In this document: positions 37,100 to 45,004 of the stretch, piece by piece
Numbering within the stretch: position 1 is the stretch's first letter
Layout: each line of letters begins with the position of its first letter
NCBI RefSeq assembly: GCF_002300165.1
Contig: NZ_MLCE01000029.1
Location: 13,180 to 77,179 of the forward strand
Direction of reading: 5' to 3'
Source: Streptomyces sp. Tue6028
Lineage (GTDB): Bacteria > Actinomycetota > Actinomycetes > Streptomycetales > Streptomycetaceae
DNA length: 64,000 nucleotides
Position numbers and translations under genes: made by a program
Notes under the pieces: model-generated
Told to the model about the DNA's origin: nothing
Database searches by the model: none
Seen by the model: only the letters and a program-made list of their open reading frames with translations

Positions 37100-38400
37100 C
37101 GACCCTGATGATGATCCTCGGCATAGTCGTCTTCGTGGTCGGCCTGCTCATCTCGATCGCGTGGCACGAGCTGGGGCATCTGTCGACGGCCAAGCTCTTC
37201 GGCATCCGCGTGCCGCAGTACATGGTCGGCTTCGGTCCGACCATCTGGTCGCGCAAGAAGGGCGAGACGGAGTACGGGATCAAGGCGGTTCCGCTCGGCG
37301 GCTACATCCGCATGATCGGGATGTTCCCGCCCGGCCCGGACGGCCGTATCGAGGCCCGTTCGACGTCACCGTTCCGCGGCATGATCGAGGACGCCAGGTC
37401 GGCGGCCTTCGAGGAGCTCAAGCCCGGCGACGACACCCGCCTCTTCTACACGCGCAAGCCGTGGAAGCGCGTGATCGTGATGTTCGCGGGCCCCTTCATG
37501 AACCTGATCCTCGCCGTCGTGATCTTCCTCGGCGTGATGATGACGTTCGGCATCCAGACCCAGACCACCACGGTCGGCAAGGTCTCGGACTGCGTCATCC
37601 AGCAGAGCGAGAACCGCTCGAAGTGCGAGTCCGGGGACCAGGCGGCGCCCGCCAAGGCCGCCGGGCTGAAGGGCGGCGACAAGATCGTCGCGTTCGACGG
37701 CAAGGCCGTCGAGGACTGGTCCGTCCTCCAGTCCGACATCCGCGCCAACCCCGGCAAGGACGTCACGATCACCGTCGAGCGCAAGGGCGAGAAGGTCGAC
37801 CTGACCGCCCACCTGATCAAGAACCAGGTGAGCAAGACCGACGGCAACGGCGGCTACGTCGAGGGCAAGTACGTGTACGCCGGGTTCCTCGGCTTCACAC
37901 CGGCCTCCGGCATCGTCCAGCAGTCCTTCTCGCAGTCCGTGGACCGCATGGGCGACATGATGCAGAACGGCGTCGAGTCGCTGGTCGCGCTCCCCGGAAA
38001 GGTCCCCGACCTGTGGGACGCCGCCTTCGGTGACGGACCGCGCAAGGCGGACTCCCCGATGGGCGTGGTCGGCGCGGCCCGCATCGGCGGCGACGTCTTC
38101 ACCCTGGACATCCCCGCCTCGCAGCAGGTCGCGATGATGCTGCTGCTGGTCGCCGGCTTCAACCTCTCCCTGTTCCTCTTCAACATGCTCCCGCTGCTCC
38201 CGCTCGACGGTGGGCACATCGCGGGCGCCGTCTGGGAGTCGCTGCGGCGGAACACGGCGAAGGTGCTCCGGCGCCCCGACCCGGGTCCGTTCGACGTCGC
38301 GAAGCTCATGCCCGTCGCCTACGTGGTGGCCGGGATCTTCGTCTGCTTCACGCTCCTGGTGCTCATCGCGGACGTCGTCAACCCGGTGAGAATCTCCTAG
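37096..38400 (+). CDS. Site-2 membrane metalloprotease (RseP/Rip1 family, M50)
   Basis: Intramembrane zinc protease, 434 residues, of the kind that cleaves anti-sigma factors or other membrane proteins. The zinc motif HELGH lies at 24-28 within the first helix, and the third ligand is D371 in LPLLPLDGGH. A PDZ domain (about 185-265; AAGLKGGDKIVAFDGKAVED) sits between the second and third helices. The ATG overlaps the dxr stop in ATGA, fixing the start. Gene order and architecture match mycobacterial Rip1 (Rv2869c) next to dxr and gcpE. The substrate in this organism cannot be read from the sequence. A hairpin terminator separates it from ispG. Confidence 0.94.
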   Translation: MTTLMMILGIVVFVVGLLISIAWHELGHLSTAKLFGIRVPQYMVGFGPTIWSRKKGETEYGIKAVPLGGYIRMIGMFPPGPDGRIEARSTSPFRGMIEDARSAAFEELKPGDDTRLFYTRKPWKRVIVMFAGPFMNLILAVVIFLGVMMTFGIQTQTTTVGKVSDCVIQQSENRSKCESGDQAAPAKAAGLKGGDKIVAFDGKAVEDWSVLQSDIRANPGKDVTITVERKGEKVDLTAHLIKNQVSKTDGNGGYVEGKYVYAGFLGFTPASGIVQQSFSQSVDRMGDMMQNGVESLVALPGKVPDLWDAAFGDGPRKADSPMGVVGAARIGGDVFTLDIPASQQVAMMLLLVAGFNLSLFLFNMLPLLPLDGGHIAGAVWESLRRNTAKVLRRPDPGPFDVAKLMPVAYVVAGIFVCFTLLVLIADVVNPVRIS

Positions 38401-38416
38401 CGGCACGCGAATTTCG

Positions 38417-38447
38417 GGTGGCCGGACACACGTCGTGTCCGGCCACC
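38417..38447 (+). terminator. Hairpin terminator after the M50 protease gene
   Basis: A 13-base perfect stem (38417-38429 with 38435-38447) and five-base loop start 16 bases after the stop, followed by TTCCATTG. ispG therefore probably has its own promoter in 38448-38563. Confidence 0.8.
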
Positions 38448-38563
38448 TTCCATTGAGTGGGTTTGGGGGCGTGATGTGCTCGGCCGCGCGCCGGTGCCGT
38501 AATCTCGAAGCCTGGAGCCCACGATTCCGGGACCTTGATCCACAACTTGGGGTTGCACAGCAG

Positions 38564-39721
38564 ATGACTGCGATTTCTCTCGGCATGCCGTCCGTTCCGA
38601 CCAAGCTGGCCGAGCGCCGCAAGAGCCGGCAGATCCAGGTCGGAACGGTCGCCGTGGGCGGAGACGCACCGGTGTCGGTGCAGTCGATGACGACGACGCG
38701 TACGTCGGACATCGGTGCCACGCTCCAGCAGATCGCCGAACTGACCGCGTCCGGCTGCCAGATCGTGCGCGTGGCGTGCCCCACCCAGGACGACGCGGAC
38801 GCGCTCGCGACGATCGCACGCAAGTCGCAGATCCCGGTCATCGCGGACATCCATTTCCAGCCGAAGTACGTCTTCGCCGCGATCAACGCGGGCTGCGCCG
38901 CCGTCCGCGTCAACCCCGGCAACATCAAGCAGTTCGACGACCAGGTCAAGGAGATCGCGCGGGCCGCCAAGGACACCGGCACCCCGATCCGCATCGGCGT
39001 CAACGCCGGCTCCCTCGACAAGCGACTGCTCCAGAAGTACGGCAAGGCCACCCCCGAGGCGCTCGTCGAGTCGGCGCTGTGGGAGGCATCCCTCTTCGAG
39101 GAGCACGACTTCCGCGACATCAAGATCTCCGTGAAGCACAACGACCCGGTGGTCATGGTCAACGCCTACCGGCAGCTCGCCGCCGCGTGCGACTACCCCC
39201 TCCACCTCGGCGTGACCGAGGCCGGCCCCGCCTTCCAGGGCACCATCAAGTCGGCCGTGGCCTTCGGCGCCCTCCTGTCCGAGGGCATCGGCGACACCAT
39301 CCGCGTCTCCCTCTCCGCCCCGCCGGCGGAGGAGGTCAAGGTCGGCCTCCAGATCCTGGAGTCCCTCAACCTCAAGCAGCGCGGCCTGGAGATCGTCTCC
39401 TGCCCGTCCTGCGGCCGCGCCCAGGTCGACGTGTACAAGCTGGCCGAGGAGGTCACGGCCGGTCTGGAGGGGATGGAGGTCCCGCTCCGCGTCGCCGTGA
39501 TGGGCTGCGTCGTGAACGGCCCCGGCGAGGCCCGCGAGGCCGACCTCGGCGTCGCCTCCGGCAACGGCAAGGGCCAGATCTTCGTCAAGGGCGAGGTCAT
39601 CAAGACCGTTCCCGAGTCGAAGATCGTGGAGACCCTCATCGAGGAGGCCATGAAGATCGCCGAGCAGATGGAGGCCGACGGAATCGCCTCCGGCGAGCCT
39701 TCCGTGTCGGTCGCCGGCTGA
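38564..39721 (+). CDS. ispG: 4-hydroxy-3-methylbut-2-enyl diphosphate synthase
   Basis: Iron-sulfur enzyme of the MEP pathway that converts MEcPP to HMBPP, 385 residues. The [4Fe-4S] ligands are visible as C280 and C283 in SCPSCGRAQ and C315 in GCVVNGPGE, with E322 as the expected fourth ligand; the spacing matches E. coli IspG. The N-terminal TIM barrel carries VQSMTTTRTSD and IADIHFQPKYVFAA. The ATG at 38564 (product MTAISLGMPSVP) is chosen as the family start. In-frame sequence back to 38435 crosses the promoter and has no similarity. It is monocistronic, flanked by hairpins on both sides. It lacks the plant-type insertion domain, as expected for bacteria. Confidence 0.96.
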   Translation: MTAISLGMPSVPTKLAERRKSRQIQVGTVAVGGDAPVSVQSMTTTRTSDIGATLQQIAELTASGCQIVRVACPTQDDADALATIARKSQIPVIADIHFQPKYVFAAINAGCAAVRVNPGNIKQFDDQVKEIARAAKDTGTPIRIGVNAGSLDKRLLQKYGKATPEALVESALWEASLFEEHDFRDIKISVKHNDPVVMVNAYRQLAAACDYPLHLGVTEAGPAFQGTIKSAVAFGALLSEGIGDTIRVSLSAPPAEEVKVGLQILESLNLKQRGLEIVSCPSCGRAQVDVYKLAEEVTAGLEGMEVPLRVAVMGCVVNGPGEAREADLGVASGNGKGQIFVKGEVIKTVPESKIVETLIEEAMKIAEQMEADGIASGEPSVSVAG

Positions 39722-39737
39722 CCGCCTTGTGGCGCAA

Positions 39738-39776
39738 GGGACCCGGGTGCCCCTCCGGAGGTGGCGCCCGGGTCCC
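39738..39776 (+). terminator. Hairpin terminator after ispG
   Basis: A 14-base stem (39738-39751 with 39763-39776, one G-T pair) encloses an 11-base loop that is itself self-complementary (CTCCGGAG). It begins 17 bases after the ispG stop. Confidence 0.8.
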
Positions 39777-39886
39777 GTGCGTGCGGTGCTGCTCGGCATA
39801 TCCGGTTAAAGTACGGAGATCAGCAGACCGTGTGACTCCGCCCTGAGGGGGGCTTCTCGCAGTGATGCGACGGCCAGCCCCGACCG

Positions 39887-39904
39887 GTGCTCACGAGTGA
39901 GCAC
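39887..39904. promoter_or_regulatory. Perfect palindrome upstream of the GNAT gene
   Basis: GTGCTCACGAGTGAGCAC is an eight-base perfect inverted repeat with a two-base centre, 66 bases before the acetyltransferase start. Size and symmetry suit an operator for a TetR, GntR or MarR-type regulator. It is too short for a strong terminator. No regulator gene is adjacent. Confidence 0.5.
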
Positions 39905-39969
39905 ACGGCGACGCGAACAGTGTGCGCGACGCGCTGTCGTTGCCCGCAAGGAGTGATGGAGCCGCCTCG

Positions 39970-40818
39970 TTGTTGACCCAGACCACCACCAGGGTCCTCG
40001 AACCGAGCGACCTGGACGCCGCGCTCGCCGTCCTCGACCGCGAGCCGGTCGCGAACGCGTTCGTCGCCTCCCGGGTACAGATCGCCGGCCTCGACCCATG
40101 GCGTCTCGGCGGCGAGATGTGGGGCTGGTACGAGGACGGCATGCTGCGGTCCCTGTGCTACGCGGGCGCCAACCTGGTCCCGATCTGCGCCACCCCGAGG
40201 GCCGTGCGCGGCTTCGCCGACCGGGCCCGCCGAGCCGGCCGCCGCTGCTCCTCGATCGTCGGCCCCGCCGAGCCCACCGCCCAGCTGTGGCGGCTGCTCG
40301 AACCGAGCTGGGGCCCCGCCCGGGAGCTCCGCGCCCACCAGCCGCTGATGGTCACCGACCGGCTCCCCGACACCGTCGCACCCGATCCGTACGTCCGCCG
40401 CATCCGCAAGGACGAGATGGAGACGATCATGCCGGCGTGCGTGGCGATGTTCACCGAGGAGGTCGGCGTCTCGCCGCTCGCCGGGGACGGTGGCCTGCTC
40501 TACCAGGCACGGGTGGCCGAACTCGTCGGTTCCGGAAGGTCGTTCGCCCGCCTCGACCAGCACGGCAAGGTCGTCTTCAAGGCCGAGATCGGCGCCGCGA
40601 CCACCCAGGCCTGCCAGATCCAGGGCGTCTGGGTCGCCCCCGAGTACCGCGGCCAGGGCATCGCCGCCCCCGGCATGGCGGCCGTCCTGCGCTACGCCCT
40701 CGCGGACGTGGCTCCCGTCGTCAGTCTCTACGTGAACGACTTCAACACGGCGGCCCGCGCCACCTACCGTCGCGTGGGCTTCCAGGAGGTCGGCGCGTTC
40801 ATGAGTGTCCTGTTCTGA
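39970..40818 (+). CDS. GNAT acetyltransferase with an N-terminal DUF4081-like domain
   Basis: Two-part acetyltransferase of 282 residues. The N-terminal half (to about 130) is the conserved actinobacterial DUF4081-type region (DPWRLGGEMWGWYEDG, RCSSIVGPAEPTAQLW). The C-terminal half is a GNAT domain with the acetyl-CoA loop VWVAPEYRGQGIAAPGM and the closing strand SLYVNDFNTAARATYRRVGF. Start choice: the TTG at 39970 (MLTQTTTRVLEPSDLD) is preferred because GGAG lies eight bases before it and the family consensus begins there. A GTG at 39922 would need an unusually placed site. The acceptor substrate is unknown. A palindrome upstream suggests dedicated regulation. Confidence 0.85.
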   Translation: MLTQTTTRVLEPSDLDAALAVLDREPVANAFVASRVQIAGLDPWRLGGEMWGWYEDGMLRSLCYAGANLVPICATPRAVRGFADRARRAGRRCSSIVGPAEPTAQLWRLLEPSWGPARELRAHQPLMVTDRLPDTVAPDPYVRRIRKDEMETIMPACVAMFTEEVGVSPLAGDGGLLYQARVAELVGSGRSFARLDQHGKVVFKAEIGAATTQACQIQGVWVAPEYRGQGIAAPGMAAVLRYALADVAPVVSLYVNDFNTAARATYRRVGFQEVGAFMSVLF

Positions 40819-40867
40819 CGCCCCGCAGGGGCCTTACGGCACCTCACACGCCCCACCCTTCGCCAGG

Positions 40868-40873
40868 TAGTCT
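40868..40873 (+). promoter_or_regulatory. Possible -10 element for a leaderless transcript
   Basis: TAGTCT ends seven bases before the ATG at 40881, which has no Shine-Dalgarno sequence. This spacing would put the transcription start at or next to the A of the start codon. The -35 region is weak. Confidence 0.35.
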
Positions 40874-40880
40874 CCCCGGC

Positions 40881-41450
40881 ATGCTGCGCATTCCCGGTCA
40901 GGGCTTCCGCAACCCCGACGACGTGGTCATCGGCCCGCTGGATCTCGCCGCGCGTGTGGACGAGGCGCTCGCCGTGCAGGCCCTCGCCTTCGGACTCGGC
41001 GCCGACGAGGTCGCCGTACGCCGCCAGATCGTGCTGCGCCACCTCACCTGTCCGGGAGCCCGCGCGCTGGGTGCCACCACCGCCGACGGACGCCTCGTCG
41101 GCTTCGTCTACGGCATGCCCAACGACCGCGCGCACTGGTGGTCCACCGTCGTCGAACCGTATCTGCGCGCCCAGGGCCGCGACGGCTGGCTCGACGACTC
41201 CTTCGTGATCACCGAACTGCATGTGCACCCGCGCTACCAGGGCCGAGGCATCGGCCGCTCTCTGATCACCCGGATCACGGACACCGCCGCCGAACCCCGC
41301 TCGATCCTGTCCGCGATCGACACGGACAGTCCGGCCCGGGGCCTCTACCACTCACTGGGCTACGAGGACCTCGCGCGCCAGGTCCTGTTCCCCAGCGCAC
41401 CCAAGCCGTACGCCGTGATGGGCGCCCTTCTGCCGCTGCGCAGGCGTTAA
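40881..41450 (+). CDS. GNAT-family N-acetyltransferase
   Basis: Single-domain acetyltransferase of 189 residues. The acetyl-CoA binding motif is VITELHVHPRYQGRGIGRSL, and the final strand and helix read ILSAIDTDSPARGLYHSLGY. The first 60 residues (GFRNPDDVVIGPLDLAARVD) supply the variable acceptor side. No partner identifies the substrate, so protein, amino-acid or small-molecule acceptors are all open. The ATG at 40881 lacks a ribosome site, but a -10-like TAGTCT sits just upstream, which suggests leaderless translation. It lies 62 bases after the other GNAT gene and 71 bases before proS on the same strand. Confidence 0.87.
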   Translation: MLRIPGQGFRNPDDVVIGPLDLAARVDEALAVQALAFGLGADEVAVRRQIVLRHLTCPGARALGATTADGRLVGFVYGMPNDRAHWWSTVVEPYLRAQGRDGWLDDSFVITELHVHPRYQGRGIGRSLITRITDTAAEPRSILSAIDTDSPARGLYHSLGYEDLARQVLFPSAPKPYAVMGALLPLRRR

Positions 41451-41521
41451 CCGATTTCCACCGTCACGTCCCGCCCGGCTAACCTCCTGCCATCACCCTT
41501 ACGCAGCAGGAGTCGAGAATC

Positions 41522-43213
41522 ATGGCCCAGGTCCAGCGCATGTCCCGTTTGATGGTCAAGACACTGCGTGACGACCCGGCGGATGCCGAGACGCTCAGCC
41601 ACAAGCTGCTCGTCCGCGCCGGTTACGTGCGCCGCAACTCCGCGGGCATCTGGACCTGGCTGCCCCTGGGCAAGAAGGTCCTCGACAACATCTCTCGCGT
41701 GGTCCGCGAGGAGATGGACGCGATCGGTGCCCAGGAAGTCCTGCTTCCCGCGCTGCTCCCCAAGGAGCCGTACGAGGCGTCGGCGCGCTGGGAGGAGTAC
41801 GGCGACCTGCTGTTCCGCCTCAAGGACCGCAAGGGCGCGGAGTACCTGCTCGGTCCGACCCACGAGGAGATCTTCACCCTGGTGGTGAAGGACCAGGTGG
41901 CCTCGTACAAGGACCTGCCGGTCATGCTGTACCAGATCCAGACGAAGTACCGGGACGAGGCCCGCCCGCGGTCCGGCGTGCTGCGCGGCCGCGAGTTCCA
42001 GATGAAGGACTCGTACTCCTTCGACACGACCGACGAGGGGCTCGCCGAGTCCTACCGGCTGCACCGCGAGGCGTACCAGAAGATCTTCGCGCGTCTCGGT
42101 CTCGACTACCGCATCGTCTCGGCCGTCTCCGGCGCGATGGGCGGCTCGGCCTCGGAGGAGTTCCTCGCCCCGGCCGCGGCCGGCGAGGACACGTTCGTGG
42201 ACTGCCCGTCCTGCGACTACGCGGCCAACACCGAGGCGGTGACCTTCAAGCTCACGCCGGTGTCCGAGGAGCACGGCCCGGTCGAGGAGCTGGACACCCC
42301 CGACACCCCGACCATCGAGTCGCTCGCCGAGCACCTCGGCGTCCCCGCCTCCGCGACCCTGAAGAACCTCCTGGTCAAGGTCGACGGCGAGATCGTCGCG
42401 GTGGGCGTCCCGGGCGACCGCGAGGTCGACCTCGGCAAGCTGGGCGAGCACCTCGCCCCGGCCGTCGTCGAGCTCGTCACCGCCGAGGACTTCGAGGGCC
42501 GCGGCGACCTCGTCCGTGGCTACGTGGGCCCGCAGGGCCTGGAGAAGGTCCGCTACATCGCCGACCCGCGGGTGGCGCCCGGCACCGCCTGGATCACCGG
42601 CGCCAACAAGGCCGACACGCACGCGAAGAACGTCGTCGCGGGCCGTGACTTCGAGGTCGACGACTACCTCGACGTCGTCGTGGTCGAGGAGGGCGACCCG
42701 TGCCCCGCGTGCGGCACCGGCCTGAAGCTGGACCGCGCCATCGAGATCGGCCACATCTTCCAGCTCGGCCGCAAGTACGCCGACACCTTCCAGCTCGACG
42801 TCCTCGGGCAGCAGGGCAAGCCCGTGCGCGTGACCATGGGCTCGTACGGCATCGGTGTCTCCCGTGCGGTGGCCGCGCTGGCCGAGCAGTCGGCGGACGA
42901 CCAGGGTCTGTGCTGGCCCGAGGAGATCGCTCCCGCCGACGTCCACGTGGTCGCGGCGGGCAAGGCCCTGCAGACCGAGCTGGCGCTCGACGTGTCCGAG
43001 AAGCTGAACGCCGCGGGGGTGCGTGTCCTGGTGGACGACCGCGCCGGGGTCTCGCCGGGTGTGAAGTTCACCGACGCGGAGCTCATCGGCGTGCCGAAGA
43101 TCCTGGTCGCCGGCCGTCGCTCCGCCGAGGGTGTCGTCGAGCTCAAGGACCGGCGGACCGGTGAGCGCGAGGAGCTGACCGTGGACGAGGCGATCGCCCG
43201 TCTCACGGCCTAG
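41522..43213 (+). CDS. proS: Prolyl-tRNA synthetase
   Basis: Class II aminoacyl-tRNA synthetase that charges tRNA-Pro, 563 residues, of the bacterial type. Motif 2 is TKYRDEARPRSGVLRGREFQMKDSYSF, given here in two parts: TKYRDEARPRSGVLRGRE and FQMKDSYSF. The editing (INS) domain lies between motifs 2 and 3 (about 225-380, e.g. ASATLKNLLVKVDGEIV). Motif 3 contains GSYGIGVSRAVAALAEQ, and the anticodon-binding domain closes the protein (GVRVLVDDRAGVSPGVKF). A CPACG segment near residue 400 is one half of a possible metal site with CPSC near 222. AGGAG lies about ten bases before the ATG. A hairpin terminator follows. Confidence 0.97.
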   Translation: MAQVQRMSRLMVKTLRDDPADAETLSHKLLVRAGYVRRNSAGIWTWLPLGKKVLDNISRVVREEMDAIGAQEVLLPALLPKEPYEASARWEEYGDLLFRLKDRKGAEYLLGPTHEEIFTLVVKDQVASYKDLPVMLYQIQTKYRDEARPRSGVLRGREFQMKDSYSFDTTDEGLAESYRLHREAYQKIFARLGLDYRIVSAVSGAMGGSASEEFLAPAAAGEDTFVDCPSCDYAANTEAVTFKLTPVSEEHGPVEELDTPDTPTIESLAEHLGVPASATLKNLLVKVDGEIVAVGVPGDREVDLGKLGEHLAPAVVELVTAEDFEGRGDLVRGYVGPQGLEKVRYIADPRVAPGTAWITGANKADTHAKNVVAGRDFEVDDYLDVVVVEEGDPCPACGTGLKLDRAIEIGHIFQLGRKYADTFQLDVLGQQGKPVRVTMGSYGIGVSRAVAALAEQSADDQGLCWPEEIAPADVHVVAAGKALQTELALDVSEKLNAAGVRVLVDDRAGVSPGVKFTDAELIGVPKILVAGRRSAEGVVELKDRRTGEREELTVDEAIARLTA

Positions 43214-43225
43214 TCGGTGTCCCGT

Positions 43226-43259
43226 GGGCCCGTGCGGCGGTGAGCTGCCGCGCGGGCCC
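43226..43259 (+). terminator. Hairpin terminator after proS
   Basis: A 13-base stem (43226-43238 with 43247-43259, one G-T pair) with an eight-base loop begins 13 bases after the proS stop. Confidence 0.8.
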
Positions 43260-43300
43260 TTGGCGGCTTTCGGTCTGCGGTCCTCCGCCGGTGCGTCGTG

Positions 43301-43540
43301 GTTGGGCGCGCCGTTCCTCGCGTCCCTTGTGGGGCGCTTGGGTGCGCGGTGTTGTTCGGTAGCCCGGGGCTGCCGGTCTGTGTGTCTCTGCGGGTGCGCT
43401 GTGGCTGGGCGCGCCGTTTCTCGCGCCCCTTGTGGGGCGCTTGGGTGCGCGGCGTTGTTTGGTTGCCCGGGGCTGCTGGTCTGTGTCTCTGCGGCTGGGT
43501 CGTGGCTGGGCGCGCAGTTCCTCGCGCCCCTTCTGGGCGT
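43301..43540. repeat. Tandem array of an interspersed Streptomyces repeat
   Basis: About 2.4 copies of a roughly 102-base unit fill most of the gap 43214-43555. The word G(C/T)TGGGCGCG starts at 43301, 43404 and 43505 (steps of 103 and 101). The last copy contains GCGCAGTTCCTCGCGCCCCT, the same family as the element at 18473-18505. Unit ends are diverged. The frames running through it are not genes. Confidence 0.75.
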
Positions 43541-43555
43541 TGTCCGGTGTTGGTG

Positions 43556-44476
43556 TCAGAGCCAGCCGGCGAATTCGAGGAGGAGTTCTGCGTCCTGGGG
43601 GCGGCCGACGCGGCGGGCTCGGACGCCCGACTCGACCGCTCGGAACAGGGTCCAGCCGCGCAGCCGTTCCTGGTCCACGTCGAGGGACTCGGCGAGCCGC
43701 TTCACCCGGCGCCGGGTGATCGACGACCCCGACGGGGAGGCGATCAGGTCCTCGACGCGGTCGCGGACCAGCCGGGCCAGATCGAAGGCGCACTCGCCGA
43801 CCACCGGGTCGGGGCCCACGGCCAGCCACGGCATGCGCTCCCCGGCGAGAACCTTGCTCTGCCGGAACGTGCCGTGCAGCAGCCGTTCCTCCGGCGGCGC
43901 GGCGAGCAGTTCCTCGCGGGCCGTGAGCGCCGCGTCGACCAGCGGCGCGACCTCCTCGTCGGCGGACGCGGACGCCCGCATCGCCTCCGCCTGCCGGCCC
44001 GTCCGCTCGGCGACCGTCTCGAAGACGTGCGCCGCGGGCGGCTCGACCCACAGCCGCCGCAGCGTGCCCGCCGCCTCCAGCAGAGCCTTCGCCTCGGGCA
44101 GCGACCGTACCGACATCTCCGGGTGCAGCCGCTCCAGCAGCAGCACGCCATGGGTGTCGCCGGGGTTGAGGAGCCGCACCGCGCCGCGTCCGTCCCAGTG
44201 GGCCAGGGCGGCGCGCTCGCTCTCCGGGCGGGCCCGCTGGGGCGCGAGCTTCAGCACGGCGGGCGTTCCGTCGGCCTGCCGTACCAGCAGGACCAGGCTG
44301 CTCCTGCCGCCCGGCGCCTGCACCCGCTCCACGGTCAACTCGCGTACGTCTGCGGTCTGTTGCACCAGCTCGGGCAGCTTGGCGAGCCATTCATCGGTCC
44401 CGTCGGCGCCCTCGGCGCCGCCCCGCTGGATCTCGCCGAGCGCCCGGACGAGACGCTGCGGCGGTTCGAAAGCCAT
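43556..44476 (-). CDS. APH-like (streptomycin-kinase-family) protein lacking catalytic residues
   Basis: 306-residue protein with the overall pattern of the APH(6)/hydroxyurea-type kinase family (GVLLLERLHPEMSVRSLP, a Brenner-like region, then VVGECAFDLARLVRDRVEDL). The catalytic motif HGDxxxxN is replaced by HGTFRQSK (201-208: T203 for the catalytic Asp, K208 for the Asn). The metal-binding Asp that usually follows in IDPKG is G221 in LAVGPDPVVGE. All three phosphotransfer residues are therefore missing, while the frame is intact and shows no other decay. This suggests a pseudokinase or binding protein, not a resistance enzyme. The ATG is 27 bases after the ferritin-like gene stop, so it is last in a three-gene unit. 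Similar wording in relatives is expected but not checked. Confidence 0.8.
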   Translation of the reverse strand: MAFEPPQRLVRALGEIQRGGAEGADGTDEWLAKLPELVQQTADVRELTVERVQAPGGRSSLVLLVRQADGTPAVLKLAPQRARPESERAALAHWDGRGAVRLLNPGDTHGVLLLERLHPEMSVRSLPEAKALLEAAGTLRRLWVEPPAAHVFETVAERTGRQAEAMRASASADEEVAPLVDAALTAREELLAAPPEERLLHGTFRQSKVLAGERMPWLAVGPDPVVGECAFDLARLVRDRVEDLIASPSGSSITRRRVKRLAESLDVDQERLRGWTLFRAVESGVRARRVGRPQDAELLLEFAGWL

Positions 44477-44503
44477 GCCCGAGTTGTTCCCTTCCAGGTC
44501 GCG

Positions 44504-45004
44504 TCACGTCTGCGGGGACGCGGACGCGGAGGCGGTGGCCGCCCGCTCCGCGAGCCCAGGGAAGGCTACGCTCTCGCCGCTCCAGCGCACCGCCCGCACC
44601 GCCGCCTCGCGCAGCGCCTCGGCGGCGGCCCGTCGCCGGTCGCCGGTGGCGGCCCGCACGAGGTCCGAGTAGACGCCCGCCACACGCTCCTCCAGCTCCG
44701 CGGCGAGCCGGACCGCCGCGGCCGAGTCCTTGACCGCGAACGGCAGCGCGTACGCGGCGGAGGCGGCCTGGGGTGTGCCGTCCAGGTCCCGTACGGCCCG
44801 CGCCAACTCGTCCCGTCGCGCCCGGTGCGCGTCGTAGGCGGCCCGCGCCTCGTCGCGCCGCCCCTTGTCGATCTTGCCGCCGACGACGCCGTATCCGTAG
44901 ACAGCGGCGTGTTCGGCGCCCAACGCGGCCTGCAGGGCGCCGAGTTCGGCCTTCTCGGCCCGTTCGGTACGGCCCGAGCCCGTGGTGCGGGAGGTGTCGC
45001 TCAC
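44504..45004 (-). CDS. Ferritin-like domain protein (DUF4439 type)
   Basis: Helical protein of 166 residues matching the DUF4439 ferritin-like pattern: ALQAALGAEHAAVYGYGVVG in helix 1, AYDAHRARRDEL in helix 2, and ELEERVAGVYSDLVRAA in helix 3. Glu and His residues occur at ferritin-like spacings (AEH, DAHRARRDE, ELEER). Metal binding is possible but not certain. There is no signal peptide. The GTG start overlaps the stop of the upstream lipoprotein gene (GTGA), indicating coupled translation. In actinobacteria this family often sits beside rimP. Its biochemical role is not established. Confidence 0.8.
   Translation of the reverse strand: MSDTSRTTGSGRTERAEKAELGALQAALGAEHAAVYGYGVVGGKIDKGRRDEARAAYDAHRARRDELARAVRDLDGTPQAASAAYALPFAVKDSAAAVRLAAELEERVAGVYSDLVRAATGDRRRAAAEALREAAVRAVRWSGESVAFPGLAERAATASASASPQT

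Noticed and set aside
39781..39969. tRNA gene in the gap after ispG
   Set aside because: No cloverleaf or conserved T-loop sequence could be assembled; only a terminator and one palindrome are present.
41486..41521. T-box riboswitch before proS
   Set aside because: The gap is only 71 bases and has no T-box consensus or specifier hairpin.
43301..43540. Insertion-sequence remnant or CRISPR array
   Set aside because: The roughly 102-base tandem units have no spacer pattern, terminal inverted repeats or transposase fragment. The core is a known type of dispersed Streptomyces repeat.
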